From Pseudarthrobacter oxydans (lineage in GTDB: Bacteria; Actinomycetota; Actinomycetes; Actinomycetales; Micrococcaceae), in contig NZ_JAUSSN010000001.1 of NCBI RefSeq assembly GCF_030812335.1, forward strand, positions 596,970 to 660,969: 64,000 nucleotides of DNA, read 5' to 3'. Both the position numbers and the translations under genes were made by a program. Every line of letters starts with the position of its first letter. Positions within the stretch are counted from its first letter, which is position 1. Shown here in pieces: positions 17,863 through 26,121 of this stretch. The notes beneath the pieces were generated by a model. The model was not told where the DNA came from. It saw only the letters and a program-made list of their open reading frames with translations, and searched no databases.

Positions 17863-18165
17863 GTGGCAACCGATTACGACGAAGTACGTTCCGACGTTAA
17901 GGAATCACAGGACCGCTCCCTTGAGGCGCTGCAGTCCGCCAACGCTCCTGATGCCCGAAGCGTCGTCCGCGAGCTGGACGAATCCGATGCTCTGGACGAG
18001 GCCATGACCCCGGGCGGGGAATTTGTCTCCGAGGAACTCATTGTTCAGGTCATTCCCCAGGCCGAGGATGAGTTCACCTGCTACTCCTGTTTCCTGGTCC
18101 GGCACCGGTCCCAGCTCGCGCATGAAAGGGGCGGCCACTCGTACTGCATCGAGTGCGAGGGTTAG
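17863..18165 (+). CDS. DUF4193 family zinc-ribbon protein
   Basis: 100 residues from a GTG at 17863; the conserved N-terminus ATDYD directly after the start decides it over the longer open frame. The middle is acidic (ELDESDALDEAM) and leads to GGEFVSEELIVQV. The C-terminal zinc ribbon carries two CxxC pairs, CYSC and CIEC, flanking FLVRHRSQLA. DUF4193 proteins are common in actinobacteria and have no established role. A truncated copy of the middle section lies at 20433-20540. Confidence 0.9.
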   Translation: MATDYDEVRSDVKESQDRSLEALQSANAPDARSVVRELDESDALDEAMTPGGEFVSEELIVQVIPQAEDEFTCYSCFLVRHRSQLAHERGGHSYCIECEG

Positions 18166-18258
18166 GAAGCTCGCGCACCCGATGCCCGGCCGTCGGCCAT
18201 GCTCCATGCTTCCTGTTGGTTGCCGTCCTGGTCCAGACAGACTCGGAAAGAAGAGGCG

Positions 18259-18948
18259 ATGAACACCCCTCCCTACGTGCGCTGGGACGTATCCGGCCAG
18301 CAGCAGCTCCTTGCCCGGGCTGAAGCGCTGCTCCTGCGGCGCGGACGGTGCCTGCTCGGAATAGCCGGGGCGCCCGGTGCCGGAAAATCCACGATTTCCG
18401 AATGGCTGCTGGAGCACCTGCTCACCGACTATCCCGGGCAGGTCGCGCTGGTTCCCATGGACGGATTTCATCTGGCCCAGTCGCTGCTCGAGTCCCGCGG
18501 GCTTGAGCACCGCAAGGGCGCTCCGGACACCTTCGACAGTGCCGGCTACGTCGCCTTGCTCCGCCGGCTGCGCTCGGAGACCTGGCGGGAGATCTTCGCC
18601 CCGATGTTCCGCCGCGAAGTCAACGACGCCATTGCCGGGGCCATCGCCGTCCCGCCGGAAACACGCCTGATCATCACCGAGGGCAACTACCTTCTCTTCG
18701 ACGACGCCCCATGGAACGAGGTCGCATCTCTCCTGGATGAAACCTGGTTCGTGGAACTCGAACAGGACGAACGCCTGCGCCGGCTCACCGCCCGGCACCT
18801 GAGGTTCAACAACGACGCCGCTATCGCCGAATGGCGCGCAACCGGCAATGACGAACGCAATGCCCGCCTGGTCGCAGCAGGAAGCGAGCGCAGCACACTC
18901 GTAATCGAGCACCCACCCGCGACCTTCTCGGCGCCCGGCCGCGAGTAA
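18259..18948 (+). CDS. P-loop nucleoside/sugar kinase (uridine kinase/PanK-like)
   Basis: 229 residues. Walker A GAPGAGKST spans residues 37-45. MDGFHLAQ and RKGAPDTFD match the substrate-binding blocks of the PRK/uridine kinase/pantothenate kinase superfamily, and EGNYLLFDD is the second conserved acidic block. In actinobacteria this group is often annotated 'nucleoside/nucleotide kinase family' or fructose-transport kinase. AAGAGG precedes the ATG. It follows the DUF4193 gene by 93 bp in the same direction. The substrate is not determinable by eye. Confidence 0.85.
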   Translation: MNTPPYVRWDVSGQQQLLARAEALLLRRGRCLLGIAGAPGAGKSTISEWLLEHLLTDYPGQVALVPMDGFHLAQSLLESRGLEHRKGAPDTFDSAGYVALLRRLRSETWREIFAPMFRREVNDAIAGAIAVPPETRLIITEGNYLLFDDAPWNEVASLLDETWFVELEQDERLRRLTARHLRFNNDAAIAEWRATGNDERNARLVAAGSERSTLVIEHPPATFSAPGRE

Positions 18949-19145
18949 GCGGCTGGAAACCGGGCCGCCGGCATCATATGGGCGGCGCCGTTGCTCACTG
19001 CCTGCGACATATAGTGCCCTCGAGGCTCATCGATAGTACTCACATAGCGAGCAGCAACTTGTCAGCAGTGGGCCTGCGGGCAGCGACTCACCGACTCCCG
19101 TAGTGACAGACTTCCGAGTCTCATGCTTCAAGGTCAACCCGCGGG

Positions 19146-19286
19146 CTAATCAACGACCGCAACAGATTCGATTACCAGGCTGCCCGAGTGCCATTTGATG
19201 GCCTGAGCCACGTCGTCAGACCAGATGATCCATACGGCGCAGGACGAAATTGAGGCCAGCGAAGCCGCATAGTGTTCGGCAGTCAT
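19146..19286 (-). CDS. Possible 46-aa protein
   Basis: A short frame starting MTAEHYAASLASISSCAVW and ending in an Asp. It is rich in aromatic and small residues and lies divergently upstream of the PPK2 gene. GCAGGA abuts the ATG, which is too close for a normal ribosome site, so it may begin elsewhere or not be expressed. The rest of 18949-19442 shows no gene. Confidence 0.35.
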   Translation of the reverse strand: MTAEHYAASLASISSCAVWIIWSDDVAQAIKWHSGSLVIESVAVVD

Positions 19287-19442
19287 TCCTGCGTCCCATT
19301 CGGACTCCGGCCAGAGTCGGTTGCCTCCGCGCGCCCGTGCCGGACCGGTGCGTTTGTGAGGTTTCCTCACGGCTTTCCCGGTGAGACACTCATCTTGTTG
19401 ATTGGATGCGGCCGATCCGGGCGGTTCCGGAAGGGGGACCTG

Positions 19443-20378
19443 ATGGCGCAGGGGGACGGGCCTTGGAAGCCCCAGGAACAATGGTGGGTGAGGGACAACC
19501 TGCGGGAGGCCATCGATAACTTGGTGGAAATGGGCTATACGGTCAGCGGTGGCCAGGCCGAGGACCCGGAGCTTATCGATCCCCAAGGCTCCGCGGTGCA
19601 GACGTGGCGGGATGACTACCCGTACGAGCAACGGATGTCCCGGGAGGAGTACGAGCTCGAAAAATACCGCCTCCAGATCGAACTGCTGAAGTTCCAATAT
19701 TGGGGACAGGATCACGGCCTCAAAGTCGTTATCGTTTTCGAGGGCCGCGATGCCGCAGGCAAGGGCGGAACAATCAAGCGCTTTACCGAACACCTCGATC
19801 CTCGCTCGGCCCGGACTGTGGCCTTGAGCAAACCCTCGGAACGTGAGCATGGTCAGTGGTATTTCCAGCGTTACATTCAGCACCTTCCCACCGCCGGGGA
19901 AATCGTCATGTTCGATCGCTCCTGGTACAACCGGGCAAACGTCGAGCGGGTCATGGGCTTCTGCACGGAACAGGAGTACAACACCTTCATGGTTCAAGCG
20001 CCGCTTTTCGAGAAGATGCTCGTGGCCTCCGGAATCCACTTGACCAAGTTCTGGTTCTCCGTCACCCGCCGCGAGCAGCGCACCCGTTTCGCGATCCGCC
20101 AGATCGACCCCGTCCGCCGCTGGAAGCTATCCCCTGTGGATCTTGCCTCCTTGGACCGGTGGGAGGAGTACACGGCCGCCAAGGAAGAGACCTTCCTGCG
20201 CACAGACACGGATCATGCGCCATGGATCACCGTCAAGTCCAACGACAAGAAGCGCGGCCGGATCAACGCCATGCGCTTCTTCCTCAATCAGTTCGACTAC
20301 GACGAGAAGGACACCTCGATCGTTTATGACCCTGACCCGCTCATCGTGCGCCGCGGCCGTGAAGCCGTCGGCGACTAG
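19443..20378 (+). CDS. ppk2: Polyphosphate kinase 2
   Basis: 311 residues, the one-domain PPK2 length. Walker A GRDAAGKGG begins at residue 101. The lid arginine region is SEREHGQWYFQRYIQHLP, Walker B is MFDRSWYNR and the C-terminal segment WKLSP...W(E)EY is intact. It moves phosphate between polyphosphate and nucleotides in the cytosol. The start at 19443 is set by GAAGGGGACC before the ATG. Preference for ADP or GDP versus NMP cannot be assigned from these motifs alone. It is monocistronic. Confidence 0.93.
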   Translation: MAQGDGPWKPQEQWWVRDNLREAIDNLVEMGYTVSGGQAEDPELIDPQGSAVQTWRDDYPYEQRMSREEYELEKYRLQIELLKFQYWGQDHGLKVVIVFEGRDAAGKGGTIKRFTEHLDPRSARTVALSKPSEREHGQWYFQRYIQHLPTAGEIVMFDRSWYNRANVERVMGFCTEQEYNTFMVQAPLFEKMLVASGIHLTKFWFSVTRREQRTRFAIRQIDPVRRWKLSPVDLASLDRWEEYTAAKEETFLRTDTDHAPWITVKSNDKKRGRINAMRFFLNQFDYDEKDTSIVYDPDPLIVRRGREAVGD

Positions 20379-20432
20379 CCCCGCTGATTGCCCCAGGGCA
20401 CCGAGTACTAAGCGTGCAGTTCGACGCCGGCG

Positions 20433-20540
20433 GATGCCAGAAGCGTCGTCCGCGACCTGGACGAGGCCGACGCGCTGGATAACGCGATGACCCCGGGCGG
20501 AGAGTTCGTCGCCGAGGAACTTATCGTCCAGGTGGTTCCA
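20433..20540 (+). pseudogene. Truncated DUF4193 copy
   Basis: The frame reads DARSVVRDLDEADALDNAM and continues GGEFVAEELIVQVVP, matching residues of the intact DUF4193 protein at 17863-18165 at nearly every position. The N-terminal start and the C-terminal CxxC zinc ribbon are both missing. It therefore looks like a partial duplication in the same orientation 2.4 kb away. Confidence 0.8.
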
Positions 20541-20585
20541 GGCACTGGCTCAGCGGGCGTAAGGGGAGACCTGCCCTTCTTCGTT

Positions 20586-20820
20586 GAAAGGGTTTCTCGA
20601 TCTGGTCCAGGAGGCACCGGACGGCGAGCTCCTGGCACCGCAACTGGGAGAGGTCCAGCCGCTGGTGAGTTTCGTGGTCATGTCAGCGGCCACCACGAGG
20701 AATCGCTGTGCGAAGAGTCCGTTGTACTTTACGGCGTACTGCTGTGGCAGGCCGGAGAGAATCCAGGTTTCATCGATGTCCTCCCGCGTGTTGGACTCTT
20801 TTCCATGCAGCGTGTGGATG
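20586..20820 (-). pseudogene. Decayed ORF of unknown family
   Basis: Read on the minus strand, one frame encodes ESNTREDIDETWILSGLPQ and, continuing, FAQRFLVVAADMTTKL. A second frame takes over with QRLDLSQLRCQELAVRCLLD. The composition is protein-like and the join is natural, suggesting a frameshifted remnant. It has no start or stop of its own and no family was recognised. It sits between the DUF4193 fragment and the DUF445 gene. Confidence 0.35.
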
Positions 20821-20846
20821 TCCTGGAAGACCGGCGCGCCGCGGTG

Positions 20847-22184
20847 TCAGCCGAAGGCCAGATGCGCCACCGTGAAGATCGCGAGCCCGGCGAGGGCGCC
20901 CACCACGGTGCCGTTGATCCGGATGAACTGCAGGTCCTTGCCGATCTGGAGTTCGATCTTCTGCGAGGTCTCCTCCGCATCCCAGCGGGCCACGGTATCG
21001 GTGATCACGCCCGCGATGTCGGAGCGGTACGTCTTCACGAGGTACCCTGCGGCGTCCCCGATCCACTTGTTCACCTTGCCGGCCAGTTCGGGGTCAACGA
21101 CCAGCCGGGTGCCGAAGTCGTGCACGGCGGCTTTGAACCGCACGGTCAGCTCGCTGTGCGGATCGTCGACGGCGGAGAGCAGCGCGGCCTTGATGGTCCC
21201 CCAGGTGCGGGAGGCGAGTTCCCGGATCTCGGGATCACCCAGGACCTGGGCCTTGATGCCTTCGGCCCGGGCAATCATCACCGGATCATGCTGGAGGTCC
21301 TGGGCGAGGTCCTTGAGGTACTTATCGATCGACAGGCGGACCTGGTGCTGCGGGTCGGACTGCACGGCGCGGGTGAACTTCAGGATCTCCACGTAGACCT
21401 TGTCGCCCACGAGTCCGTCCACGAACGAGGGCACCCACGTCGGGGAACGGTCGGTGACCAGCCGGTTGACGGTTTCCTGGTTGTCCCGCACCCAGTCCAC
21501 GGTGCGGTCCACAAGCACGTCCACCAGCGCGTGGTGGTGGCCGTCCTCGAAGATCCGCTGGGCGACGCGGCCCACCGGCGGACCCCACGGCGGGGCGAGC
21601 AGATGCCGGCGGACCATGCCCTCGATCACGGCCTGGACGTCGTCGTCGTTGAGCACGGTAAAGGCTCCGCGGATGACGGCGGCGCCTTCCTTGGCGACGC
21701 GTTCGGCGCCGCCGGGCCCGGAGAGCCAGACCCCGGCCTTCCGGGCGATGTCGACGGAGGCCAGTTTTTCCTGGACCACCTGCTCGGAGAGGAAGTTGGT
21801 CTCCACGAACTCGCCCAGCGAGGCGCCGATCTGGTCCTTGCGCTGCGGAATGATGGCCGTGTGCGGGATTTTGAGGCCCATCGGGTACTTGAACAGCGCC
21901 GTCACCGCGAACCAGTCCGCGAGGGCGCCGACCATACCGCCTTCGGCCGCGGCCCGGACGTATTCGAGCCAGGGGTACTGCTTCTGCAGGGCGAAGGCGA
22001 CCACAAAGATGACCGCCATCAGGACCAGCAGCGAGAGCGCCAGCAGCTTCATCTTCCGCAGCGCGGAGGCCTTCTCGGCGTCGCTGGCGGACATGGTGTG
22101 GCGGCGGGCGGCACCGCCGGCGGCGGCAGCTCCGGCGTCGCCGTGTCCGTCCGGACGGGTACTTGGCTCAGTATTCACCTGCAT
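20847..22184 (-). CDS. DUF445 family membrane protein
   Basis: 445 residues. After a polar Ala/Gly-rich N-terminus, a membrane helix at about residues 46-65 is followed by the family block EGGMVGALADWFAVTALFKYPMG, then HTAIIPQRKDQIG. The long helical middle is soluble, and a second helix closes the protein at the C-terminus. DUF445 proteins (YheB/YjiN type) have no firmly established function. The start at 22184 is divergent from the GDPD gene with only 50 bp between them, so the promoters must be compact or overlapping. Confidence 0.9.
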   Translation of the reverse strand: MQVNTEPSTRPDGHGDAGAAAAGGAARRHTMSASDAEKASALRKMKLLALSLLVLMAVIFVVAFALQKQYPWLEYVRAAAEGGMVGALADWFAVTALFKYPMGLKIPHTAIIPQRKDQIGASLGEFVETNFLSEQVVQEKLASVDIARKAGVWLSGPGGAERVAKEGAAVIRGAFTVLNDDDVQAVIEGMVRRHLLAPPWGPPVGRVAQRIFEDGHHHALVDVLVDRTVDWVRDNQETVNRLVTDRSPTWVPSFVDGLVGDKVYVEILKFTRAVQSDPQHQVRLSIDKYLKDLAQDLQHDPVMIARAEGIKAQVLGDPEIRELASRTWGTIKAALLSAVDDPHSELTVRFKAAVHDFGTRLVVDPELAGKVNKWIGDAAGYLVKTYRSDIAGVITDTVARWDAEETSQKIELQIGKDLQFIRINGTVVGALAGLAIFTVAHLAFG

Positions 22185-22234
22185 GTGCCCAGCCTAGCCC
22201 GGCTCGGGCGGCGGCTGTCCGCTAACGTGGCAGC

Positions 22235-23134
22235 ATGACGACTGACGAGACCGCCGCAGCCCGTCCGCTGGTCTACGCCCACCGCGGTTCAAGCGGCGTG
22301 TTCGCCGAGCACACCCGGGCCGCCTACCTGCAGGCCATCGCCGACGGCGCCGACGGCGTGGAGTGCGACATCCACCTCACCCGGGACCAGCACGCGGTGC
22401 TCCTGCACGACGCCAACCTGGACCGCACCTCCGACGGCACCGGACCGGTGGCGGACCGGACCCTCAACGAGCTCCGGCAGCTGGACTTTTCCTCCTGGAA
22501 GGGCGTCAGGATCCCGGACGAATACGGTGCCCGGTCCACCCAGCTGCTGACGCTTCCGGAGCTGCTGGTCCTGCTGGAGGCTGCCGGCCGGGAGATCGGC
22601 CTCGCGATTGAGCTCAAACACCCCAGCCCCTTCCAGCTCAAGCTGGAGGACCGGGTCCTGGAGGTCCTGCGGTCCCAGGGCTGGGACCCGGCGACCTCAC
22701 GGCTCGGCAACATCACGGTGTCCTTTATGAGCTTCAGCCCGGATTCGGTGAAGCACCTGCTGAAATCAGTCCCGGCCGCCGCCGTGTGCCAGCTCGTGGA
22801 CGACGTCAACGTCCTGGAGATCCGGGAGGAGCTTGGCCTCGGGGCGATCACCGGCGGGGCGCTCGCGAACCTGATGAAGGCAGCGCAAACCGAAGCCGAG
22901 CGGATCCTGGACGACTGCGAGACCGGGCTCGCCGGACCCGGAATCGACTACGTCCGCGGGCACTCCCGGACCATCCGGCGCTGGCTGAACTCCGGCCGCC
23001 GCTTCCGGGTGTGGACCGTGGACTCGGAAAACGACGTCGCGCTCTGCCAGGAGCTGGGGATCCACGAGATCACCACGAACCGGCCCGCGCAGGTCCTCGC
23101 CCAGCTGTCGGCCGGCACCCAAAGCCGCCGCTAA
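22235..23134 (+). CDS. Glycerophosphodiester phosphodiesterase
   Basis: 299 residues, cytosolic, no signal peptide. The GDPD signature begins YAHRGSSGVFAEHTRAAY, with the catalytic His-Arg and the metal-binding pair VECDIHLTRD; LLHDANLDRTSDGTG follows. The C-terminal strand VWTVDSENDV completes the TIM barrel. It hydrolyses glycerophosphodiesters to glycerol 3-phosphate and an alcohol. UgpQ-like function is the family default. Confidence 0.92.
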   Translation: MTTDETAAARPLVYAHRGSSGVFAEHTRAAYLQAIADGADGVECDIHLTRDQHAVLLHDANLDRTSDGTGPVADRTLNELRQLDFSSWKGVRIPDEYGARSTQLLTLPELLVLLEAAGREIGLAIELKHPSPFQLKLEDRVLEVLRSQGWDPATSRLGNITVSFMSFSPDSVKHLLKSVPAAAVCQLVDDVNVLEIREELGLGAITGGALANLMKAAQTEAERILDDCETGLAGPGIDYVRGHSRTIRRWLNSGRRFRVWTVDSENDVALCQELGIHEITTNRPAQVLAQLSAGTQSRR

Positions 23135-23200
23135 GATCCCCGTTTCTGGGGGAGGCGGCCGCGGTTAGCGGGCGCCCCGTGGCTGTGATTGAGTTGTTCC

Positions 23201-23644
23201 ATGCCTTCTCGCTGGTCCGGCCGGGACACCCAGATGCTTTCCGCCGCGGCGCTGAGCGCCCTGCTGCTGGCCAGCGCCGCGAAGCACTTCGACGATCCCG
23301 GTTTCTTCGCCCCGGTGGTCCCTGACTTCCTCTGCCGCGACGACACCGGTGAACGCCTCAACAGCCCCCTGGCCGTGCTGTCCAGGGAGGAGTGGGTGGC
23401 ACTCAGCGGACTGCTCGAGGCGGGCGCCGCCGTCGGGCTCCTGATCCCGGCGACCCGCCGTGCCGCAGCCGGCTGCGTCGCGGCCATGTTCACCGCCTTC
23501 CTCGCCGGACACCTCGACGCCCTGCGCAAGGCGTACCGCCCGGACGGGTCGCCCGGCCAGCGCCGCGCGCACACCCTGCGGCTCCCGCTGCAGGCGCCGC
23601 TGATCGCCTGGGCCTGGAGTCTGCGCAACCCGGTCCGGCGGTGA
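23201..23644 (+). CDS. DoxX-like small membrane protein
   Basis: 147 residues with about four hydrophobic segments and a conserved-looking AKHF motif after the first helix, as in DoxX-like proteins. A TTG at 23189 would add four residues. The stop overlaps the GTG of the next gene (GTGA), so translation is coupled with azlC. The family call is tentative. Confidence 0.6.
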   Translation: MPSRWSGRDTQMLSAAALSALLLASAAKHFDDPGFFAPVVPDFLCRDDTGERLNSPLAVLSREEWVALSGLLEAGAAVGLLIPATRRAAAGCVAAMFTAFLAGHLDALRKAYRPDGSPGQRRAHTLRLPLQAPLIAWAWSLRNPVRR

Positions 23645-24387
23645 GGCTCCTGCAGTCCCCGGCCGTCCGGGTCGGGCTGTCCATCAGCATCGCCACCGGT
23701 CTCTATGGCGTGTCCTTTGGCGCGCTGTCCGTCACCTCCGGGCTCGACTTCTGGCAGACCATGGCGTTGAGCCTGCTGCTGTTCAGCGGCGGCTCGCAGT
23801 TCGCCTTCATCGGGGTGGTGGCCGGGGGCGGCTCCGGCGTCGCCGCGATGGGCGCGGCCACCCTGCTGGGCATGCGCAACGGGATCTACGGCATGCAGAT
23901 CAACGCGCTGCTGCGGCCCCGCGGCTGGCTGCGGTTCGCCGCCGCCCACGTCACTATCGACGAGTCCACCGCCACGAGCACGGGCCAGACCGACCCGCTC
24001 GAGCAGAAGCGCGGCTTCTGGACCGCGGGCCTGGGCATCTTCGTCCTCTGGAACCTGTTCACCGCCGTGGGCGCGCTGGCCGGAGCGTCGCTGGGGGATC
24101 CCAAGCAGTGGGGCCTGGACGGAGCCGCCGTCGCGGCGTTCCTTGGCCTGCTCTGGCCGCGGCTCAAGGGCCGGGAGCCGGTGGCGATCGCCGTCGTCTG
24201 CGCCCTGGCCACCGTGCTGGCTGTACCGTTTGTGCCCGCCGGGGTGCCGATCCTGGTGGCCGCGGTGGTGGCCGCAGCCATCGGCTGGTTCAGCCACGGC
24301 CGCAGCGACGAAGGACTGGAACCGGACATGGACCCCTACGCCGATCACCCGCACCCGCACGGGCGCCCCTCCGGGGATGCCGCATGA
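23641..24387 (+). CDS. azlC: AzlC family branched-chain amino acid exporter, large subunit
   Basis: 248 residues with about seven hydrophobic segments. The family blocks are GLYGVSFGALSV near the N-terminus, LLLFSGGSQFAFIG and LGMRNGIYG. AzlC with AzlD exports branched-chain amino acids or their analogues. The GTG start at 23641 overlaps the preceding stop and its own stop overlaps the azlD ATG (ATGA), so all three genes are one coupled unit. The C-terminus is His/Asp/Pro-rich and cytoplasmic. Confidence 0.9.
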   Translation: MRLLQSPAVRVGLSISIATGLYGVSFGALSVTSGLDFWQTMALSLLLFSGGSQFAFIGVVAGGGSGVAAMGAATLLGMRNGIYGMQINALLRPRGWLRFAAAHVTIDESTATSTGQTDPLEQKRGFWTAGLGIFVLWNLFTAVGALAGASLGDPKQWGLDGAAVAAFLGLLWPRLKGREPVAIAVVCALATVLAVPFVPAGVPILVAAVVAAAIGWFSHGRSDEGLEPDMDPYADHPHPHGRPSGDAA

Positions 24388-24695
24388 GCCTGTGGATGTG
24401 GCTGCTGCTCTCCTGCCTGCTGGCCTACGCCTGGAAGCTGCTGGGCTATCTCGTCCCGGCCAGCGTGCTGCGCGACCCCCGGATGTCCCGGATCGCCGGG
24501 ACCATGACCATCGGGCTGCTGGCATCCCTGACGATCGTGAACACCGTGGCCTCCGGCCAGACCCTGGCGCTTGACGCCCGCCTCGGGGCGCTGGCCGCGG
24601 CCGGCATCGCACTGCTGCTCCGGGCGCCGTTCCTGGTCGTCGTCCTCGCCGGGGCCGGCGCGGCAGCCGGACTCAGGCTGCTGGGCTGGGGCTAG
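24384..24695 (+). CDS. azlD: AzlD family small subunit
   Basis: 103 residues with three or four hydrophobic helices, the usual AzlD size. The YAWKLLGYLVP segment in the first helix-loop is characteristic. ATG overlaps the azlC stop by four bases. It is expected to form the exporter with AzlC in the cytoplasmic membrane. Confidence 0.88.
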   Translation: MSLWMWLLLSCLLAYAWKLLGYLVPASVLRDPRMSRIAGTMTIGLLASLTIVNTVASGQTLALDARLGALAAAGIALLLRAPFLVVVLAGAGAAAGLRLLGWG

Positions 24696-24778
24696 CGGCT
24701 GAGCTACCTCCTGCCGCACCGTTCCGTAACGGTCTTTAGTCCCTACTTGCCGCCAAGGCCCCGTGGGAGCATTCGGAT

Positions 24779-24970
24779 ATGAGCGACAACGAGGATCCGG
24801 ATACCCCTGCGCCCGGCAAGGGCCAGCATTCGAAGCCCCACGAGCCGTTCGTTCCGCCGGGAGCCGAGTCCACCCGGGAACTGCGGGAGATGGCCCGGCG
24901 CCGGCGGGAGGCTGAGGAGAAGCTGCAGCAGCACCTGCAGGAGGCCAAAGAGAAGCCGGCGGAGGACTGA
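24779..24970 (+). CDS. Small charged hypothetical protein (63 aa)
   Basis: 63 residues. The first half is Pro/Asp/His-rich and disordered; the second half is a highly charged helix (RELREMARRRREAEEKLQQH). It overlaps the next gene by one base (TGATG), so it is coupled to the ANTAR protein and may serve with it. No family was recognised. Confidence 0.65.
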   Translation: MSDNEDPDTPAPGKGQHSKPHEPFVPPGAESTRELREMARRRREAEEKLQQHLQEAKEKPAED

Positions 24971-25695
24971 TGCTCCGAGCCCGGCTCTCCGAGCGGCTGC
25001 AGGACCTCCTGCTCGACAACGAGGCGCTGGAGGAATTTCTCCGGCAATTGTCCGTCCTGGCCGCCGAGTTCGCCGCAGCCGAAACGGGCCGCCCGGTGCT
25101 GTGCTCGGTGCGGCTGGCCCGGCGCCGCCAGCCGACGGTCCTGGCCGGCAGCAGCCGGGAAGCGCTGGCACTGGACAGTCTGCAGGACGGCGTGGCGGAG
25201 GGCCCGGGACTGGAGGCCCGGGAGACCGGGCTGGCGGTGCTGGTCCCGGACACCACGATGGATCCCCGGTGGAGGCGCTACCAGCGGGCCGCCGCCCAGC
25301 GCGGGAACCGCAGTGTCCTCGCGGTAACCCTGCTGGCGGACCGGGACGCAACGGCCATCCTGACCTTCTCGTCGACGGCCCGCGAGGCGTTCGACGACGG
25401 CGCCGTGGCAGCCTGCGGGGCGCTCGCGGTCCGCGCCGCCAAGGTGATGCGGCTGGCTGTCCGGCTGGACGCCGCCAAAGGCCTGAACCGGGACCTGCTG
25501 CAGGCCATGCGGTCGCGGACCGTGATCAACCTGGCCACGGGAATCCTCATGGCGCAGAGCCGCTGCTCGCAGACCGAAGCCTTCGAGCTGCTGGCCCAGG
25601 TTTCCAACACCAGGAACGTCAAGCTCCGGGTCATTGCCGAGGAGATCCTCCGCAGGTTCGACAGCGGTCCGGCCGGAACGGCCTTCATCGCCTAA
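24970..25695 (+). CDS. GAF and ANTAR domain RNA-binding regulator
   Basis: 241 residues. A GAF sensor domain covers about residues 20-165. The C-terminal ANTAR domain (about 180-235) reads LLQAMRSRTVINLATGILM followed by a three-helix bundle ending VKLRVIAEEIL. ANTAR domains act as transcription antiterminators that bind two-hexaloop RNA motifs. The ATG overlaps the stop of the small charged protein. No target hairpin was identified nearby. Confidence 0.88.
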   Translation: MLRARLSERLQDLLLDNEALEEFLRQLSVLAAEFAAAETGRPVLCSVRLARRRQPTVLAGSSREALALDSLQDGVAEGPGLEARETGLAVLVPDTTMDPRWRRYQRAAAQRGNRSVLAVTLLADRDATAILTFSSTAREAFDDGAVAACGALAVRAAKVMRLAVRLDAAKGLNRDLLQAMRSRTVINLATGILMAQSRCSQTEAFELLAQVSNTRNVKLRVIAEEILRRFDSGPAGTAFIA

Positions 25696-25699
25696 GCTC

Positions 25700-26116
25700 C
25701 TACCGCGGGGCGCCGAGACCGGCGAGCCTGAGGATGAGCTGCAGCCCCTCGGGCGTTCCCGGCCAGTGCCGGCGCACCGCAGCCTGGCCCGCCCGCGCGA
25801 TCACCGAGCGCAGCACGAGGGCCACAATGATCACGTCGTCCGCGTACCCGATCACGGGCACGAAATCCGGCACCAGGTCAATCGGCGAGAGCAGATAGGC
25901 CAGGAGCAGGGCCAGCCGAATCCGCACCCCGGCGCCAAGGGTCCTGTCAGCGAGCAGCCGCCGCAGGAGCCGCAGCAGGTCCGGCAGCAGCCGCAGCGCG
26001 TCTTTCATCGCGACCGTTTCCGGGTGCCGGCGCGCATAACCCCACAGGAGGAGCAGCAGCACGGCGTAAACCAGCAGCACGCCGCCGACAGCGCCCGCCA
26101 CGGTTTCCCATGACAC
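25700..26116 (-). CDS. YkvA family (DUF1232) membrane protein
   Basis: 138 residues from a GTG at 26116. An N-terminal membrane helix (VAGAVGGVLLVYAVLLLLL) precedes a basic helix. The DUF1232 core follows, with LLAYLLSPIDLVPDFVPVIGYADD. The start is placed six bases after the TetR stop, giving a coupled pair, and excludes the open extension that would run antisense through TetR coding DNA. Function of the family is unknown. Confidence 0.85.
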   Translation of the reverse strand: MSWETVAGAVGGVLLVYAVLLLLLWGYARRHPETVAMKDALRLLPDLLRLLRRLLADRTLGAGVRIRLALLLAYLLSPIDLVPDFVPVIGYADDVIIVALVLRSVIARAGQAAVRRHWPGTPEGLQLILRLAGLGAPR

Positions 26117-26121
26117 CGGTA

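Noticed and set aside
20487..22238. 583-codon plus-strand frame over DUF445
   Set aside because: Only the first about 20 codons match the DUF4193 fragment; the rest is antisense to DUF445 and has shadow composition.
24719..24737. CCGTTCCGTAACGGTCTTTA resembling half of the palindromic element
   Set aside because: Only about 14 bases match and the second arm is missing; similar short CCGTAACGG strings occur elsewhere by chance (for example near 823).
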